The position numbers and the translations under genes are program-made. The notes under the pieces are model-generated. The model saw nothing but the letters and a program-made list of their open reading frames with translations. It was not told the origin of the DNA and ran no database searches. From Deinandra increscens subsp. villosa (taxonomy: Eukaryota; Streptophyta; Magnoliopsida; Asterales; Asteraceae), in assembly GCA_039602395.1 (NCBI GenBank), contig JBCNJP010000006.1, forward strand, positions 68,390,509 through 68,454,508: a DNA stretch of 64,000 nucleotides, in the 5' to 3' direction. This document shows, piece after piece, positions 21,004 to 32,555 of the stretch. Each line of letters opens with the position of its first letter. Position 1 is the stretch's first letter.

Positions 21004-21715
21004 ATATGATAATGAACTATGAAAAGAAAGTTGCCCATCAGCTTATTAATAAGCTAAACTATATGTTACATAAAAAAAAATAAGAAGCCATATGCTAAAA
21101 TAGAGTATCAAAAACTAAACATTTTCTTGAAGTTCAAGAACAAAATGACAAATGATTCAAAGTTGCTGAGAAAAAGAAATCTACCCACCTCATTGAAAAC
21201 ATGAAGAAGCGAAGCGCCACAATCTTAGCATGTGTTTCGCTCGTGTTTAGTTTATCTTTGTTTGCAGGAAAATCAAAGAAATTTCTCAAGCTGAAGAACA
21301 TAAACAATATATGGTCAAGATATGTGGTAAATTAAGACATCAACTAACCTCATAGAAAACATGCAGGGACATTCATATGAATACCCTTATAGGCTCAAGA
21401 ACATGAATGATATATGATTAGACTTGCATAAAAGAAACTGATACCGAGTCAAATTTAAACAGTAATAGTAACTCAAAAAAAGGTAACTTCATGCTAGCAA
21501 ACTCTCATAAACGGTAAAAACAACATACATGTGACTCTTTCGCTCTATTAGAAACATCTCAACTGAAATCCAACATAAAACTTCATTTACACACTAAACA
21601 GCAACATGTAATGCGTATTTAGCAACATGTAATGCGTATTTCTCATGGTTGCAGTGGAAAAATTAGTTTAAAAGGTTTAGTCGGTACTGGGTGGTGTATG
21701 GAACAATGGATCAAT
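21004..21715. repeat. Tandem repeat unit 2, left part
   Basis: Continues the direct repeat of unit 1 up to the hAT target site GGATCAAT (21708-21715), where it is interrupted by the transposon. Confidence 0.85.
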
Positions 21716-21989
21716 CATAGTTATCGAAGGCGCTAGGCGTACTCAAGGCGCAAAGGATCCTCCTAGCGCCTAGGCGATAGACGCAACAAAAAAATGAGGG
21801 CTTGGAAAAAAAAGTGACTTAAATAAAAGAACATATGACATTCATCCAAAATCCAAACACCAAAAGTCATCCAAAAGTAAAACCAAAAATAAAAGTTCAT
21901 CCAAAAACAAAAGTTAATCTAGAAATCAAAAGTCATACAAAATCCCATCATTCATAATCATCATATAGGTCTTCCACTTGAATAACATC

Positions 21990-22590
21990 TTCACATTTGC
22001 TCTTCTTCAGATTCTTCATCAATCAAACTTGTCTTTCAATTCTATACTTTGATGGCTTTGAAGGCTTTGAAGGCTTTGTAGTCTTTGATGGCTTTGAAGA
22101 AGGCTTTGTAGACTTTGATGGCCGGGAAGATCTTGTTGTCTTACCCTCTCCGGCTCCACTCACCTCTCCTACAACATCTTATGTTAAATTTCCTTCATCG
22201 TCAAAAACTCGGTCATCATCCATCTCTCCGGTCAACCACTCGTTGCTATGATCTATATCATCCAAAAAGATTGGGTCAAAAGACACTTTAGAATAGCGCC
22301 GATTCATAAGCATCTTGTTGTACTTTGCGTACACAAGATCATGTAACTTTTGGTGTTCTAGCCGATTCCTTTTCTTTGGATGAATATGTTATGAAAGAAA
22401 TCTATTAGATTATAATCAAACTTGATAAAGAAATTTTAAAGGTCGGATCTTTTACATGTTCGAAGGTGCTCCAATTAATTGCATTCACAACCGGATGCGC
22501 TACATGTCAAGCTTAGCACCTTAATAGCCAATTGTTGCAAATTCATTGTTCCTTTGCCATACATTTTCCACCACTCATCTGTTACATATA
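21990..22590 (-). pseudogene. hAT transposase C-terminal dimerisation region
   Basis: Near 22580-22470 the minus strand reads WWKMYGKGTMNLQQLAIKVL then SLTCSASGCE, the start of the hAT C-terminal dimerisation domain (usually ...CERNWS.F). The next residue block is broken by a stop. Further left come acidic and Ser/Lys-Pro repeats (SKPSK), typical tail sequence of this transposase group. Forward-strand frames here are shadows. Confidence 0.7.
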
Positions 22591-22817
22591 ATGTTATTAA
22601 ACAATTATTATATATGTATAAATTAATTAATAAGTAAAAATAAGATAAACAAGTAATACATATGTAACTTACCAGGAGCTATTTTACCATGTTGTCGTTT
22701 TGCATCTTCTAAACCAAAAAAAAATAATTAATAATAATTAAAAAAATAATAAATAAAAAAATCTACTGGTTAATCCACTGAATCAACTCTGTAAATATCA
22801 AATCTTGTTTGTCCTTG

Positions 22818-23427
22818 TTAGGGACAAACCTTGTTAATGCAAACATGCAAACCCATTGACACTTCACTATCACTCTCAATGTTCGGGTTGTTGCAATAGA
22901 ACTCTGGATTCAAGTAATAACCAGCAACATGCAAGGGATGGTGAAGTTGAGAGTTCCATCTTTTGTCAATTATTCCGGACACAATATAGTAATCTTTGCT
23001 CTCTATTCCCAAAGCTTTTTCAATTGCAATATTAGCTCTTTCCATGGCTTCATAGATGTAACCCATTGTTGGTTTCTTCTCGTTGTCGACTAGTCGAAAC
23101 ACTCTCACAAGAGGGCCTATCATTTTTTAGAGTGAGTAGGACATTGTTCTAGAAAGCAAGTGTGAAAACAATGTCATTAGCTCTTACTCCTTTCGGTTCT
23201 TTAGCCCATTTCCCTTTTGTCCAATTTTCACTTGCAAACATGTTTCTCAATGCCGACTTTTGCTTATGTAAGCTCTGCAATGTGAGAAAAGTTGTTGCAA
23301 ACCTAGTAACTTCACATCTTGGTAACTCATTGTTTTTTGTGAATTCCCTCATCATGTTTAAGACAATAGTATGGTTATAAATATATTCAACAAGAAAAAT
23401 ACCTTTCTTAATCATCTGCTTCACCTT
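22818..23427 (-). pseudogene. hAT transposase middle region
   Basis: 23424-23149 reads KQMIKKGIFLVEYIYNHTIV...EVTRFATTFLTLQSLHKQKSAL and 23123-22818 reads MIGPLVRVFRLVDNEKKPTM...RWNSQLHHPLHVAGYYLNPEF. These are conserved blocks of BED/DUF659-type hAT transposases between DUF659 and the dimerisation domain. The two are separated by a short gap with a frame change. The solo LTR target site (CTTAA) lies at the right edge of this segment. Confidence 0.88.
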
Positions 23428-23432
23428 CTTAA

Positions 23433-25498
23433 TGTAACATCCATATGTTTCAAAAACTAAAAAACTCGACCAACATCAAGATCCAAGGTCTAAGCCCAAT
23501 TCTCAATAGCATGAATGTTGGATTACTCTATTCCATATGATAATAATCTGAAAATGATGAACGTGGGCGAAAACCGCGTGCGAAACCGAGTTATAACGAA
23601 GCGGGAATCGCGAAAACAAGTTTGATGTTTGTTGGTGAGTTGCTAGTCGCGAATTTCGTCCCACATTGCCCAACTAGCGAAATTTGCATTTCTTATACAC
23701 CTATAAATACCTCTTTTAGGTCCCTTATAATTTCCAACTCCTAGTTTGAGTATAAACAAATGGAATAACCAAATTTTGGTGGTTCCACAAGTACAATACC
23801 CCTTCGGGTGTCGTGCTTAGTAGTTTTTATGCTCTCGGCGAGGAGGTGCTGCCCTTCAAGCTCGTCTCGTTTGAAAAGCTTCTTTGAGGTAATTCTTCTT
23901 CTTTTTCTTTCTTTGTTTCCTTCCTTTCTTTCTTTCGTTATTCGTTTATTTATCGCTTTATTAGTTTAATTAGTTTAGTTTAGGTTCTTAGTTAGGTGCT
24001 TTAGGCTCGTTTAGGTAGCCTTGCTAAGGCTCGTTCTTAGAACGCCTAGCATTGTTAAGGCTTGTCCTTTGGACGGCCTAGCTTTGCAAAGGCACGTCAT
24101 TAGGACGTGTTGCCTTGCTTAGGTCGATTTAGGCTTACTGTAGCCCTTGTAGAGGCTCGTTAGGCCCAACGAGTCTAAACTATCATGTCCATTTTCATCT
24201 ATATTCTTCTAATCCAAAAGTTAACGTTTTTACGCATGAACAATTGGGGATTTAGGTTTGTTTTTCACAAATCATCAATCAGACCAATTCTTAATTCAGG
24301 TTTTGAACATAAACACCATTTTAGGATTTCAAAAGCTTTAGAACCAAACCTATTCTTTTATAAAACATAATTAGTGATAGTACTCGAGACGTGAATGACA
24401 TGTAGTAACTGGAAGGGTGTCATAACCTATTAGGCCAAAGCATGTCTAGTAACGTTTAAGGTATTGTTACTCTTAAAAGTTAAATTTTTTAAACTTCAAT
24501 TAATAACATTAAAACTGATTCCCCAAATGCATAAGAGCTTAGAATCCATATTCCAATATTCATGTCGCCCCTTCTATTATTTTAGGATAAATCTTCAGGA
24601 CTAATCCTTTCACTTTCACTTTTCGCTTCGTGGACTTAACTTCTAATCCAAGTGAGTAATCCTTGCCCCTTTTCTCATTTTCTCATTTTGGGGTTGCAAC
24701 ATGTATCCTATTTCAAAGTTTTATCTTTGAAGTTTATCAATTACCATGCGTATGTGATCTATGTGTGAATTATGTGTTATGTGACTTCTAGCATGATTTG
24801 TCAATATGTGATTTTCAAAGGCTTTCATGTTTATCAAAGGTTTTCATGTTTATCATTGAATGTCAAGTATGTCATGGTTGTCATGTCTGTCATGTCTTTC
24901 ATTTGGCATAAACATTAACGTAAGGCCTGGGGTAACAAAGGTAGATCTATCGGTTGACAACCCACTCAACTTGACCGGTTCGGCGTTGGGTGTTTGGAGC
25001 CTATTTCATTATTTCATATAGTCTAACCTGCGGGTTAGGGAATCTATCATATGTCATTGAGGTTTGTTTATGCATAGTCTTTCATGTTGTCATTTTATAC
25101 CATCAATTTGGTTATACCTAGTCTTTCATGTTGTCAATATCTTTTAGCATGTTATATTTCACTTATTCTATCATATGACACGTAACGCATATTTTTAAAT
25201 ATATGTTATGTATCAAACTTGTGGTTAATCACCAACTATTTATAGTTGACCCCCCTTTATTTTATACATGTTGTAGGCTAAGGTGTCGATGTTTCAAGAT
25301 ACTATATATAACATAGGGTTTTTGGACCTAGTTTAATAAATATATTGTATTTGTTATCAATATGTGGTGCATCGTTGTATTTTTTTAATGTTATCAACGA
25401 AATTCATTATTTAACTATTGTCACTAAATTTAGTTGTCATGAGCTTGTGGGCAATCTAATCATGCCCCGACGTTTCTGCCGTCGGTTGGGGTGTGACA
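23433..25498 (+). mobile_element. Solo LTR (2.07 kb), Gypsy-like
   Basis: It begins TGTAACATCC, ends GGGGTGTGACA and is flanked by a perfect 5-bp duplication CTTAA (23428-23432 and 25499-25503). A TATA box at 23702 suggests plus orientation. There is no internal retroviral sequence, so the element was reduced to one LTR by LTR-LTR recombination. The length and TGTAACA/TGTGACA ends suggest a Gypsy element. It splits the hAT transposase gene. Confidence 0.92.
23702..23709 (+). promoter_or_regulatory. Solo-LTR TATA box
   Basis: TATAAATA about 270 bp into the LTR, followed after about 120 bp by a CT-rich tract. Confidence 0.5.
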
Positions 25499-25503
25499 CT
25501 TAA

Positions 25504-26039
25504 TCTTTCCGATATCCTCTAGCATAAGATCCAAACAGTGAGCTCCACAAGGTGTCCAAAACAGGTTCTTTCTCTTCTCTATTAATAGTTTTCCTACAAG
25601 ATTTGGACAAAACAGTGAGCTGCCATTGTATATCCAAAACAGGTTGTTTCACATATAAATTAAACTAACCTGCTAATTTAAAGTTGTTGCCATTATCTGT
25701 TATAATTTGCATAACGTTTCCTTCACCAATTCGCTCCACAAAAATATCTAGGAGCTCAAACACTTTTTAACCCGTCTTCATATAAGATGATGCATCAACC
25801 GACTCCATAAACACGGTTCCTTTAGCACCAATTACGAGAAAGTTAGTCAGTGGTCTTTGTTTCTTATCTGTCCATCCATCCAACATAATAGAATAGCCAA
25901 ACTTTAACCACTCCACTTTATGCCCTTCAACCCATTGATCAACCTCTTCTACCTCATTCTTTAAGAGAGGAACACGAAGCTCATGATAAGTAGGAGGCTT
26001 TAGATGCGGCCAATACTTTCCAAAATTTAAAATCAGTAA
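25504..26039 (-). pseudogene. hAT transposase DUF659 domain
   Basis: From 26039 leftward the minus strand reads GKYWPHLKPPTYHELRVPL, then SIMLDGWTDKKQRPLTNFLV (catalytic-core DGW.D motif), FMESVDASSYMKT, MQIITDNGNNFKLAG and near 25504 TPCGAHCLDLMLEDIGK. This is the DUF659 domain of the same transposase. A TAA interrupts it after SSYMKTG. It is bounded by the MULE on one side and the solo LTR on the other. Confidence 0.88.
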
Positions 26040-26048
26040 AACAAAAAA

Positions 26049-27801
26049 GAGGTTTTTACATATATCCCCTTGCTAAGGTACCCTATTACATATTTACCTA
26101 AACATAAACTTCAATTACATATATCCCCTCCTCCTCATTAAATTACCCATGTACCGTTCAATTTTTTTGAAACAAATAAAAGTTTTACATCGTAGAAGAT
26201 TAGTTACGTTACGTAGGAACCGAACATACGCTTCCTCCTTCTCTGAGACTCCGGGGAAAATTGAAAGGTTTTTTTGGTTCTGTTTTTTATTAAATAAAGT
26301 TTTATCTTTGGTTTTGTTTTTTTTTTGTTTGGAGACGCCATCTTCGAAAATTGAAAGTTTTTTCTTTAAATAAAGTTTTATCTTTTTTTTTTTGGAGACG
26401 CCATCTTCTAACTAAAGTTTTATGTTTGTTTCTGTTTCTTTTGTTGGAATTGAAATATGTTACACCAATAAATGTTTTGAAACATTAGCTTTTTGTTTCT
26501 GCCATTTTTAATTCCAGATATGCTATAGCTTCTTTGTTCATAGTAGTTTTAGATTGAAACATCCAGATTCCTATTAAATAATTTTTTATTGATTTTGGTT
26601 TATGATTGTTAGGTTGATTCATTATCGAAGAAGAAAGAAGAAAACATTGACAATGCTCTCGCTGGTCTCCATGAAATAATTCCGGGCTTTGATCTGAGCG
26701 GTTTCACTAAGAAGGACACCGCCCCACCAAAAGCCCAACACGTTTTGGCGAATGCCCTCTATGGTAAAAACATGCTCGAGATGGAAGCTACTTATGAGAT
26801 GACAGTTAGGCAAAAGGCCATTTGGGAATGCCTCCGACAACCACATGCGCAGGATTTCCTCCATGCTCTCCCTATGACGGGTTGGGGCAACACATGTCGC
26901 CTGTCGAATACCGGGAAATTCTCAAATATCTCCTCATGGTCCCCCTGTTCCCCGTGGATGAAAAATGCCCCGTCTGCAACAAGGCGTGTATGGATTCGTT
27001 TGGGGAGCACGCCGTTCACTGTAAAGAGCTCCCGGGGTTTAAATACCGACATGATGTGGTTCGGGACGTTCTGTTTGACATTTTCAGGCGGGCTGGAATC
27101 TCGGCCAGGAAGGAAGCTCCTGTTAACTTCCTATCTGACCCCTTGGATGGGCGCTCAACCCTCAGGCCGGCTGACATACTTGTTTTTGGGTGGAAGAATG
27201 GGAGGCACGCTTGTGTTGATTTAACGGGGGTCTCTCCCCTTGTGGGGCTGAGGGCCAACACCTTCACGGCAGGGCATGCAGCGTCCAGAGCGGCTGCTGG
27301 GACAGTGAACAAACACGAGAAAGCGTGCATTGAAAATCAGCATGTGTTTGTTCCCTTCGCTTTTGATACCTTTGGCCATCTTGAGTCGGAGGCGGCTGCC
27401 ATGTTGCGTCGGATTCAGAAAGTCATGTACGGAAATGTCGCGGCCTCTAAATTGAAGAATGTTATTTTCATACGTCTAGGGTTTGCTATTCAAAAAGGGT
27501 TAGCGACGCAGCTTGTTACCCGCCTCCCCTGCATGTTGACTTGAGTCGTGTATGTTACTTTCAGTTTTTAATGAAAAAAAATTATTAATAAAAAAAAATC
27601 ATCCAAGTAAAACTGACATTAGAAGGGGAAAATGTGTAAATATTCATTAAGGGTATAATAGTCATTTAATAAGTTTTTTTTAAATGAATTGGGTAAATAC
27701 GTAATATATATAGTTTGAGAAAGGGATATATGTAATTACGGTTTAGGCTTGAGTATATATGTAACAAAATGACTTATTAAGGATATATATGTAAATGCCC
27801 C
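26049..27801 (+). mobile_element. Gene-carrying MULE (1.75 kb)
   Basis: The termini are GAGGTTTTTACATATATCCCC and, inward from the right, GGGGCATTTACATATATATCC, with further TIR similarity beyond. A perfect 9-bp duplication AACAAAAAA flanks it (26040-26048 and 27802-27810). The TIR block pattern (ACATATA/CCCC) resembles the MULE at 17525. It carries no Mu transposase but contains an intron-exon-like gene segment, as in Pack-MULEs. Confidence 0.88.
26613..27544 (+). pseudogene. Cys/His-knuckle plus endonuclease-like protein, frameshifted
   Basis: The frame opens after a splice-acceptor-like TTATGATTGTTAG at 26600-26612 (VDSLSKKKEENIDNAL...), then shifts once near 26870-26885 into the frame ending at 27544 (LPCMLT). 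The second part has DGLGQHMSPVEYREILKYLL, a knuckle CPVC...HAVHC (CX2CX10HX3C), RHDVVRDVLFDIFRRAGI, RPADILVFGWKNG and CVDLTGVSPL. The order knuckle, RHD, [KR]P-x-D-hydrophobic, hydrophobic-D-[LV]-T parallels the C-terminal zinc knuckle and restriction-like endonuclease of R2-type retrotransposons. I recall similar uncharacterised plant proteins but no function. Endonuclease activity is inference. Both allelic copies carry the shift. Confidence 0.6.
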
Positions 27802-27829
27802 AACAAAAAAAAAGGATGAACATACCTAT

Positions 27830-28216
27830 CATATAAAGATCTAATGGCCCATTCACATTAGGCTTCTTCCTCTTGTTTTAGTGATCAGGTATATCCATTA
27901 CCTCATCATCTTCTTGCGACTCTTGTTCATCTTCCACATCATGCAAGCCCTTATTACTTTCCTTTTTTGCTTTCTGCCTCAGAGTATAAGCTTGTAACTC
28001 TTCTCTAACCTCTGCTAGACATTTTGTTCAATCTTTGGCATTTCTGTCACCTCCTATATGGTGTGGTTTTGCTCTATAAATACCTCTGTTGGTTTCTTTT
28101 TGGCAAAACATACAAACAACTAAGTTTTTCTATAGTGGATTTGGAAGAAAATTATACTTCCATCCAGGATCTCTACTTCTAACAGTGGAAGGTCCAGCTG
28201 CTGCATCAGTGGCCAT
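27830..28216 (-). pseudogene. hAT transposase N-terminus with BED zinc finger
   Basis: Starting at Met 28216 the frame reads MATDAAAGPSTVRSRDPGWK, then VCMFCQKE...GIYRAKPHHIGG, a BED-type CX2C...H.H finger. Three in-frame stops (after FLPNPL, NAKD and DIPDH) show it is dead. The acidic linker VEDEQESQEDDE follows. This is the first part of the transposase split by the MULE. Confidence 0.85.
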
Positions 28217-28450
28217 TCTTCACTTGTAGTTCGAATCTGCAAGAAAGAATTAGGATAAAAATGAAGGAATATGTTAAGTTATGGTATTCCTTATGTATTA
28301 TATAGTAGAAGACTGTTAGAATATTATTAAATAGATCATTAAGTAGCTGTCTTTTATTAAATAATGCAGTTGGTCGGATTTCTACATTAACTGCGCTTTT
28401 ATTACCTAGGTAAAATAGTCGCATTAATTGCGCATCACCTAATAACTATG

Positions 28451-29695
28451 AGATCAATTAGTTTGGAAATAACTTTCTATGTATTTAGTTGAGCATGCTC
28501 TAGGCTACATTATGTGTCTTCACTTCTCTAACAATAGGTAGTTTTCTCAAGTTTAGAAAACAAAATCGGTGTGTTAAACATAGATGACTTCATAACAAAT
28601 TATCAAGGTGTTACTATAGGCTTGTGTTCAAGCAACTCAACAATAAGAATTTTTGTATTTATTTTAATAGGTGGAATCAAAAACTTGATGATAACAATAA
28701 AACAACCAAATTCAAACCGTAAGATCTATAGACCATGAAAGATAAGAGAGAGCTAGACATATCTACCATGCAAATCAAGAGTAGATCTGAGAACTACAGA
28801 ATAAACTCTGAGTAAAAAAATTCAGACATAGAAAACCAAATTGTACCTGGTAATCAAAAAATGAAAACAAAATCAGGAAAGTAATAGAAATAATGAACAA
28901 AGACAAAGACATAAAAATAAAACTTGATGCTTAGATTGCTAAAGACAATCATCATAGCCTATTTCTTAAGTGTCATAGGTAGCTTAGATTCCAGTGACGG
29001 TTGCAATAAACACCATCTCACCACCAGATCCATCATCGCAACGTTATAAAAGGAATGGTCAATCCCACAACTGAATAAATGATGAGCAATAACCGGATGA
29101 AATTAAACACTATGAACAGTGCGCTCACTCACAAACAAACCAATTTGATTTGTATAATTTTTTAAGGGTCAAATCTGATTGAAGGTTGCGTTAATAAATG
29201 CCTCCTTGTAACCAGATAAAAATCATATCCATATGTAAGGAACTGATTCTGATGAACAGTGCAGATCATTAACAACTTAATCAATTGTTATTGTGATAAA
29301 CATGGCTCAAATCAAGAATATGAACAACTAAGAGCCAAACCAAATTCCAAACAGAAGAGGAGCAACAAAGGGTCGGCTCCGACACCGAAGACATCCGATT
29401 AGAACACATAGACAACATTTTCAGAAACTTAGTTTCCCAAATTCAGCATCAACAATCAGATAGCCTTTAGAATTCCAGTAACAAATCATAAATCAGCCAC
29501 ATAAAGGCCATAGACATTGAAGGCAACATGGATCTAATATTCGCCCAACAAATACATAAAAACCATCATCGAATGAAATAGAAAAGAAAATTAAGACACA
29601 ATCATCGCCTTTAGGCTCATCAAAATGTTCATCATCATCGCCAAAAGGCTCCGATCATTAACTAGACCGACATGCGACTGCACTCAAGCGCCATG
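28451..29695. repeat. Tandem repeat unit 2, right part
   Basis: Resumes the direct repeat of unit 1 (19712-20960) after the hAT insertion, starting at the second target copy AGATCAAT. More diverged from unit 1 than the two contig copies are from each other. Confidence 0.85.
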
Positions 29696-30241
29696 TCATG
29701 GCCAAAAATATCAGGTCCGCAAAGAATAAAACCCTAGCCAAAACCCTAAAACCGCCAGCGACACAACGCCACATGGCAGCCACCAAATCCCCTCTATTAT
29801 CGAACCAGAACCAACAACGGCAAGACCGGTCACTCAAATAACTGATGTACTCATCGAAATCCTAAAATCGGAGGCAACACACCACCAAATAGTCGATATT
29901 ATCCGAGCAGAAGCACAGACGGAAATGCCGATCTAAAGATCGATGAGCAACATAAGCTTTCAATCATAAAAGTGAGAGAAGACATGATATGGACAGGTGA
30001 GAGAAGAAAGAATGCAGGTATATTGTGAGGAACATATGGACATGATTAAACACCAATGATCAAACGACTCAAATTAAACACTGATGAATAGTATCTTTAT
30101 CTCAAAACATACTAGTTCATAATTGTAATATATATATATATAATTATATAAGGATGAGGTGTAGAAAGAAGAATCGCAAGTGCAATGAAAAATAGTAAAA
30201 TCTTATAATTTTTCTTATATTTTTTAGATATGGATAGAGAT
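29696..30241. other. No gene; plant-leader-like sequence
   Basis: On the minus strand 29730-29780 contains AGGGTTTT telobox-like words typical of plant 5' leaders. No open frame follows that I can support. Confidence 0.35.
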
Positions 30242-30904
30242 TAAGGGTGGCAATTCCTAACACGACACAAACACGACATGAGAAAAATAGGTTTTGGGTC
30301 AGCCTATATGACACATTTTCTTAAACAAGTCAACTCGTACCTGACCTGTAAATAAGCGGGTCGACCTGTCAACTCATTTTAAGAGTTTCTAAAATGTAAG
30401 TATATATATTATAGATTTAAAAAATATATTAATATTTAAACATTTTTCAACTTTTACCTCTATATATAAATTTCTAAAAGTCGTTTAATTTCCTCTTTCA
30501 TCAATTTTTACTTTCAAAAACTATATTTAATTAGTTCTAAATACTTACTCTCAAATTTTTTTCTTATTTATTTCTTCTTATATCGAGTTAAAATATATAA
30601 ACCTACTTTTATTAAATATTAATTATAATTAGCAAAGAGAGAAAGTAACAAAAAAAAAATGACACAAATTATGAAAAAAAGGTTTTCATTTAAGGGTATT
30701 AATTGATTATTTATATTGTTATTAAGTTATTAGGTATTACTCATATTTATAAATATATATAAAATGGGTTGACCTAAAACACTACCCGAACACATCAAGA
30801 ATTTAAGTGAGTCGACACAATATAACACAAATAGTTATAGGGTTGGTTTAGGGTTGAAGAAATGGACCCGCCAACCCGGTAATCCAATACGATTGACACC
30901 CCTA
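30242..30904. mobile_element. Non-autonomous hAT-like element, decayed
   Basis: The ends TAAGGGTGGCAATTCC and, inward from the right, TAGGGGTGTCAATCG match at 11 of the first 14 positions. They resemble a common plant non-autonomous hAT terminus. Subterminal CGGGTCGACC/GGGTTGACC words support this. No 8-bp duplication is visible. Confidence 0.5.
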
Positions 30905-31278
30905 TTTTAGAAAGCTATGGTAAATACTTTTATCTCATCTTTATATTTTAAACATAATCAATAAAAAGTCATTTTATCTCAATCTCATTCTTATCCTTAT
31001 AGTTTGAGTGAAATGTAAAATGGTACTCCAAATTTGATAGAGTGTTATATTAATTTATATTTTTGTGAGTGCTTGAAAAATAAAAAGAAAAGAAAAAATA
31101 CTGTTTAGTTAAATATAAGAAATTAGATGTGGGACACTATTAAAATATAAGTGATAAATTTAGAAGAAAAAAAATTAGTTGAATTACAAAGAAAGGGATG
31201 TGAAATAAAATGTGATCTACACATAACATAAGCAATTGTATTTAACAGTTAAATATTAAAAAAAAGTATAAAAATAGT
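30905..31278. other. No gene; AT-rich
   Basis: No coding region or terminal repeat recognised. Confidence 0.4.
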
Positions 31279-31724
31279 TTTTTCTAACGGCGATTTCATT
31301 AAAACGACATCTTGAAGCACGACGCTAAGGGGTCAAAAGGAGAAACAACTTACATTATAAAGAAGAAAAATTCCAATCCTCCCATTTTAGGTCCCACCCC
31401 CCCCCCCCCCCCCCTTTCCCTCTAACTTTGACCCAATGAAAGCTCAAGCTTTTGACGTTGCAAAATAACTCGAAGATGGATGGTTGCCGCTGCTCAAAAC
31501 TATTTTCGTTGCGAGCTTTCCAAATAACCCAAACGGATGTAAGAATAAATGAGTAGAAAACGGATTTCATCTTTCGATCGAAGTGGGACTTCTCCACCCT
31601 ATACACCAAATCCTTCAGATCAAAAGCAAAAATTTGAGGAACCTTCACCAATTGGGAAACTAGAGCCCACACGGTAGAGGCATAAACATAGCTAGCGAAA
31701 AGGTGCGAAAAGCTAGCGAAAAAA
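31279..31724 (-). pseudogene. LINE 3' fragment with zf-RVT tail
   Basis: The minus strand reads SHLFASYVYASTVWALVSQL then FILTSVWVIWKARNE, the conserved end of plant LINE ORF2. It ends with a TAATGAAATCGCCGTTAGAAAAAA-like 3' end near 31279. An 18-C run (31397-31414) lies within the coding remnant, near the C-terminus. RT itself is missing. Confidence 0.75.
31397..31414. repeat. Homopolymer C run (18)
   Basis: The allelic copy at 48866-48881 has 16 C preceded by CACCA, so the tract is length-variable. Confidence 0.95.
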
Positions 31725-31960
31725 TAACTTAATTGATGTTTTTGTTACATATTAATTATATAACGTTTTCAATTGCTGAGTTATACACATAAAGTTTACT
31801 GTGTCTGCCATCATGTCATAATACATTTTCCTCATTTGTAGAAATGGGCGGTGGCCCATTAGTCATCACTTGAAAGACACGTGTTTAATTCATTGACCTA
31901 TTTCTCTCTCTACAACTTTTCCTCACGATCTCAATTACTTTCTCTCTCTCCGCTGATTCT

Positions 31961-31999
<39 letters not shown>

Positions 32000-32010
32000 A
32001 ACAACACACC
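31725..32010. repeat. CT microsatellite and flanks
   Basis: A CT repeat spans about 31964-31997 within a CT-rich stretch that looks like a plant 5' leader. The allelic copy is shorter. No gene follows. Confidence 0.7.
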
Positions 32011-32518
32011 CAGTGGCAGATCTAGGATATTTGGTCAGCAGGGACAAAAATTGACCAAAATTGGCTGAGTCAATCAAAATGGACAATATATGCCAACAAC
32101 TTGGACCGATGAAAACATATCATATAATGACAGTCATAAAAGTAAGGCATCCTAAACACGTATAGTAAGAAACCCAACTAAAATAATAGACCACTAAGAA
32201 AAATTTTGATTTATCAAATTGCTAGTCTCGTCTGGTTGATGTTTGTTCCCTTGCCTTGCAGTTATTGGATCTCATAACAATATAAAACCAAACTTTTGAT
32301 AACTTCAACTGTATAAAATTAAACTATGAGCTTGGAAACATGTTGTTAAGTCTAAAGAAATAACGAAGACGAACTTAACAATTATAGTAACATAATAAAA
32401 GAAAATATTAACGGTTATTAAGGGCTTTAAAGTGGACAATTAAAAACGAATTTAATTTTAAATCTACCTAATTATATGATCAACTTGACAAATATATTTT
32501 GATCAAATTAAAATAAAA

Positions 32519-32555
<37 letters not shown>

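Larger units (their letters stand above)
21716..28450 (-). mobile_element. hAT transposon (6.7 kb) with nested insertions
   Basis: Termini are CATAGTTATCGAAGGC at left and, inward from the right, CATAGTTATTAGGTGATG. The flanks GGATCAAT (21708-21715) and AGATCAAT (28451-28458) form an 8-bp duplication with one mismatch, and unit 1 at 19712 preserves the empty site. The left end carries subterminal GGCGC/CCTAGGCG repeats. On the minus strand it encodes BED zinc finger, DUF659, middle region and dimerisation domain, in that order. Removing the solo LTR and the MULE leaves about 2.9 kb, a normal hAT size. Confidence 0.92.

Noticed and set aside
22018..22260. Plus-strand FEGFEGF-repeat protein
   Set aside because: Shadow of the hAT transposase tail on the minus strand.
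27016..27330. 104-aa minus-strand frame over the carried MULE gene
   Set aside because: Antisense shadow of the conserved plus-strand frame.
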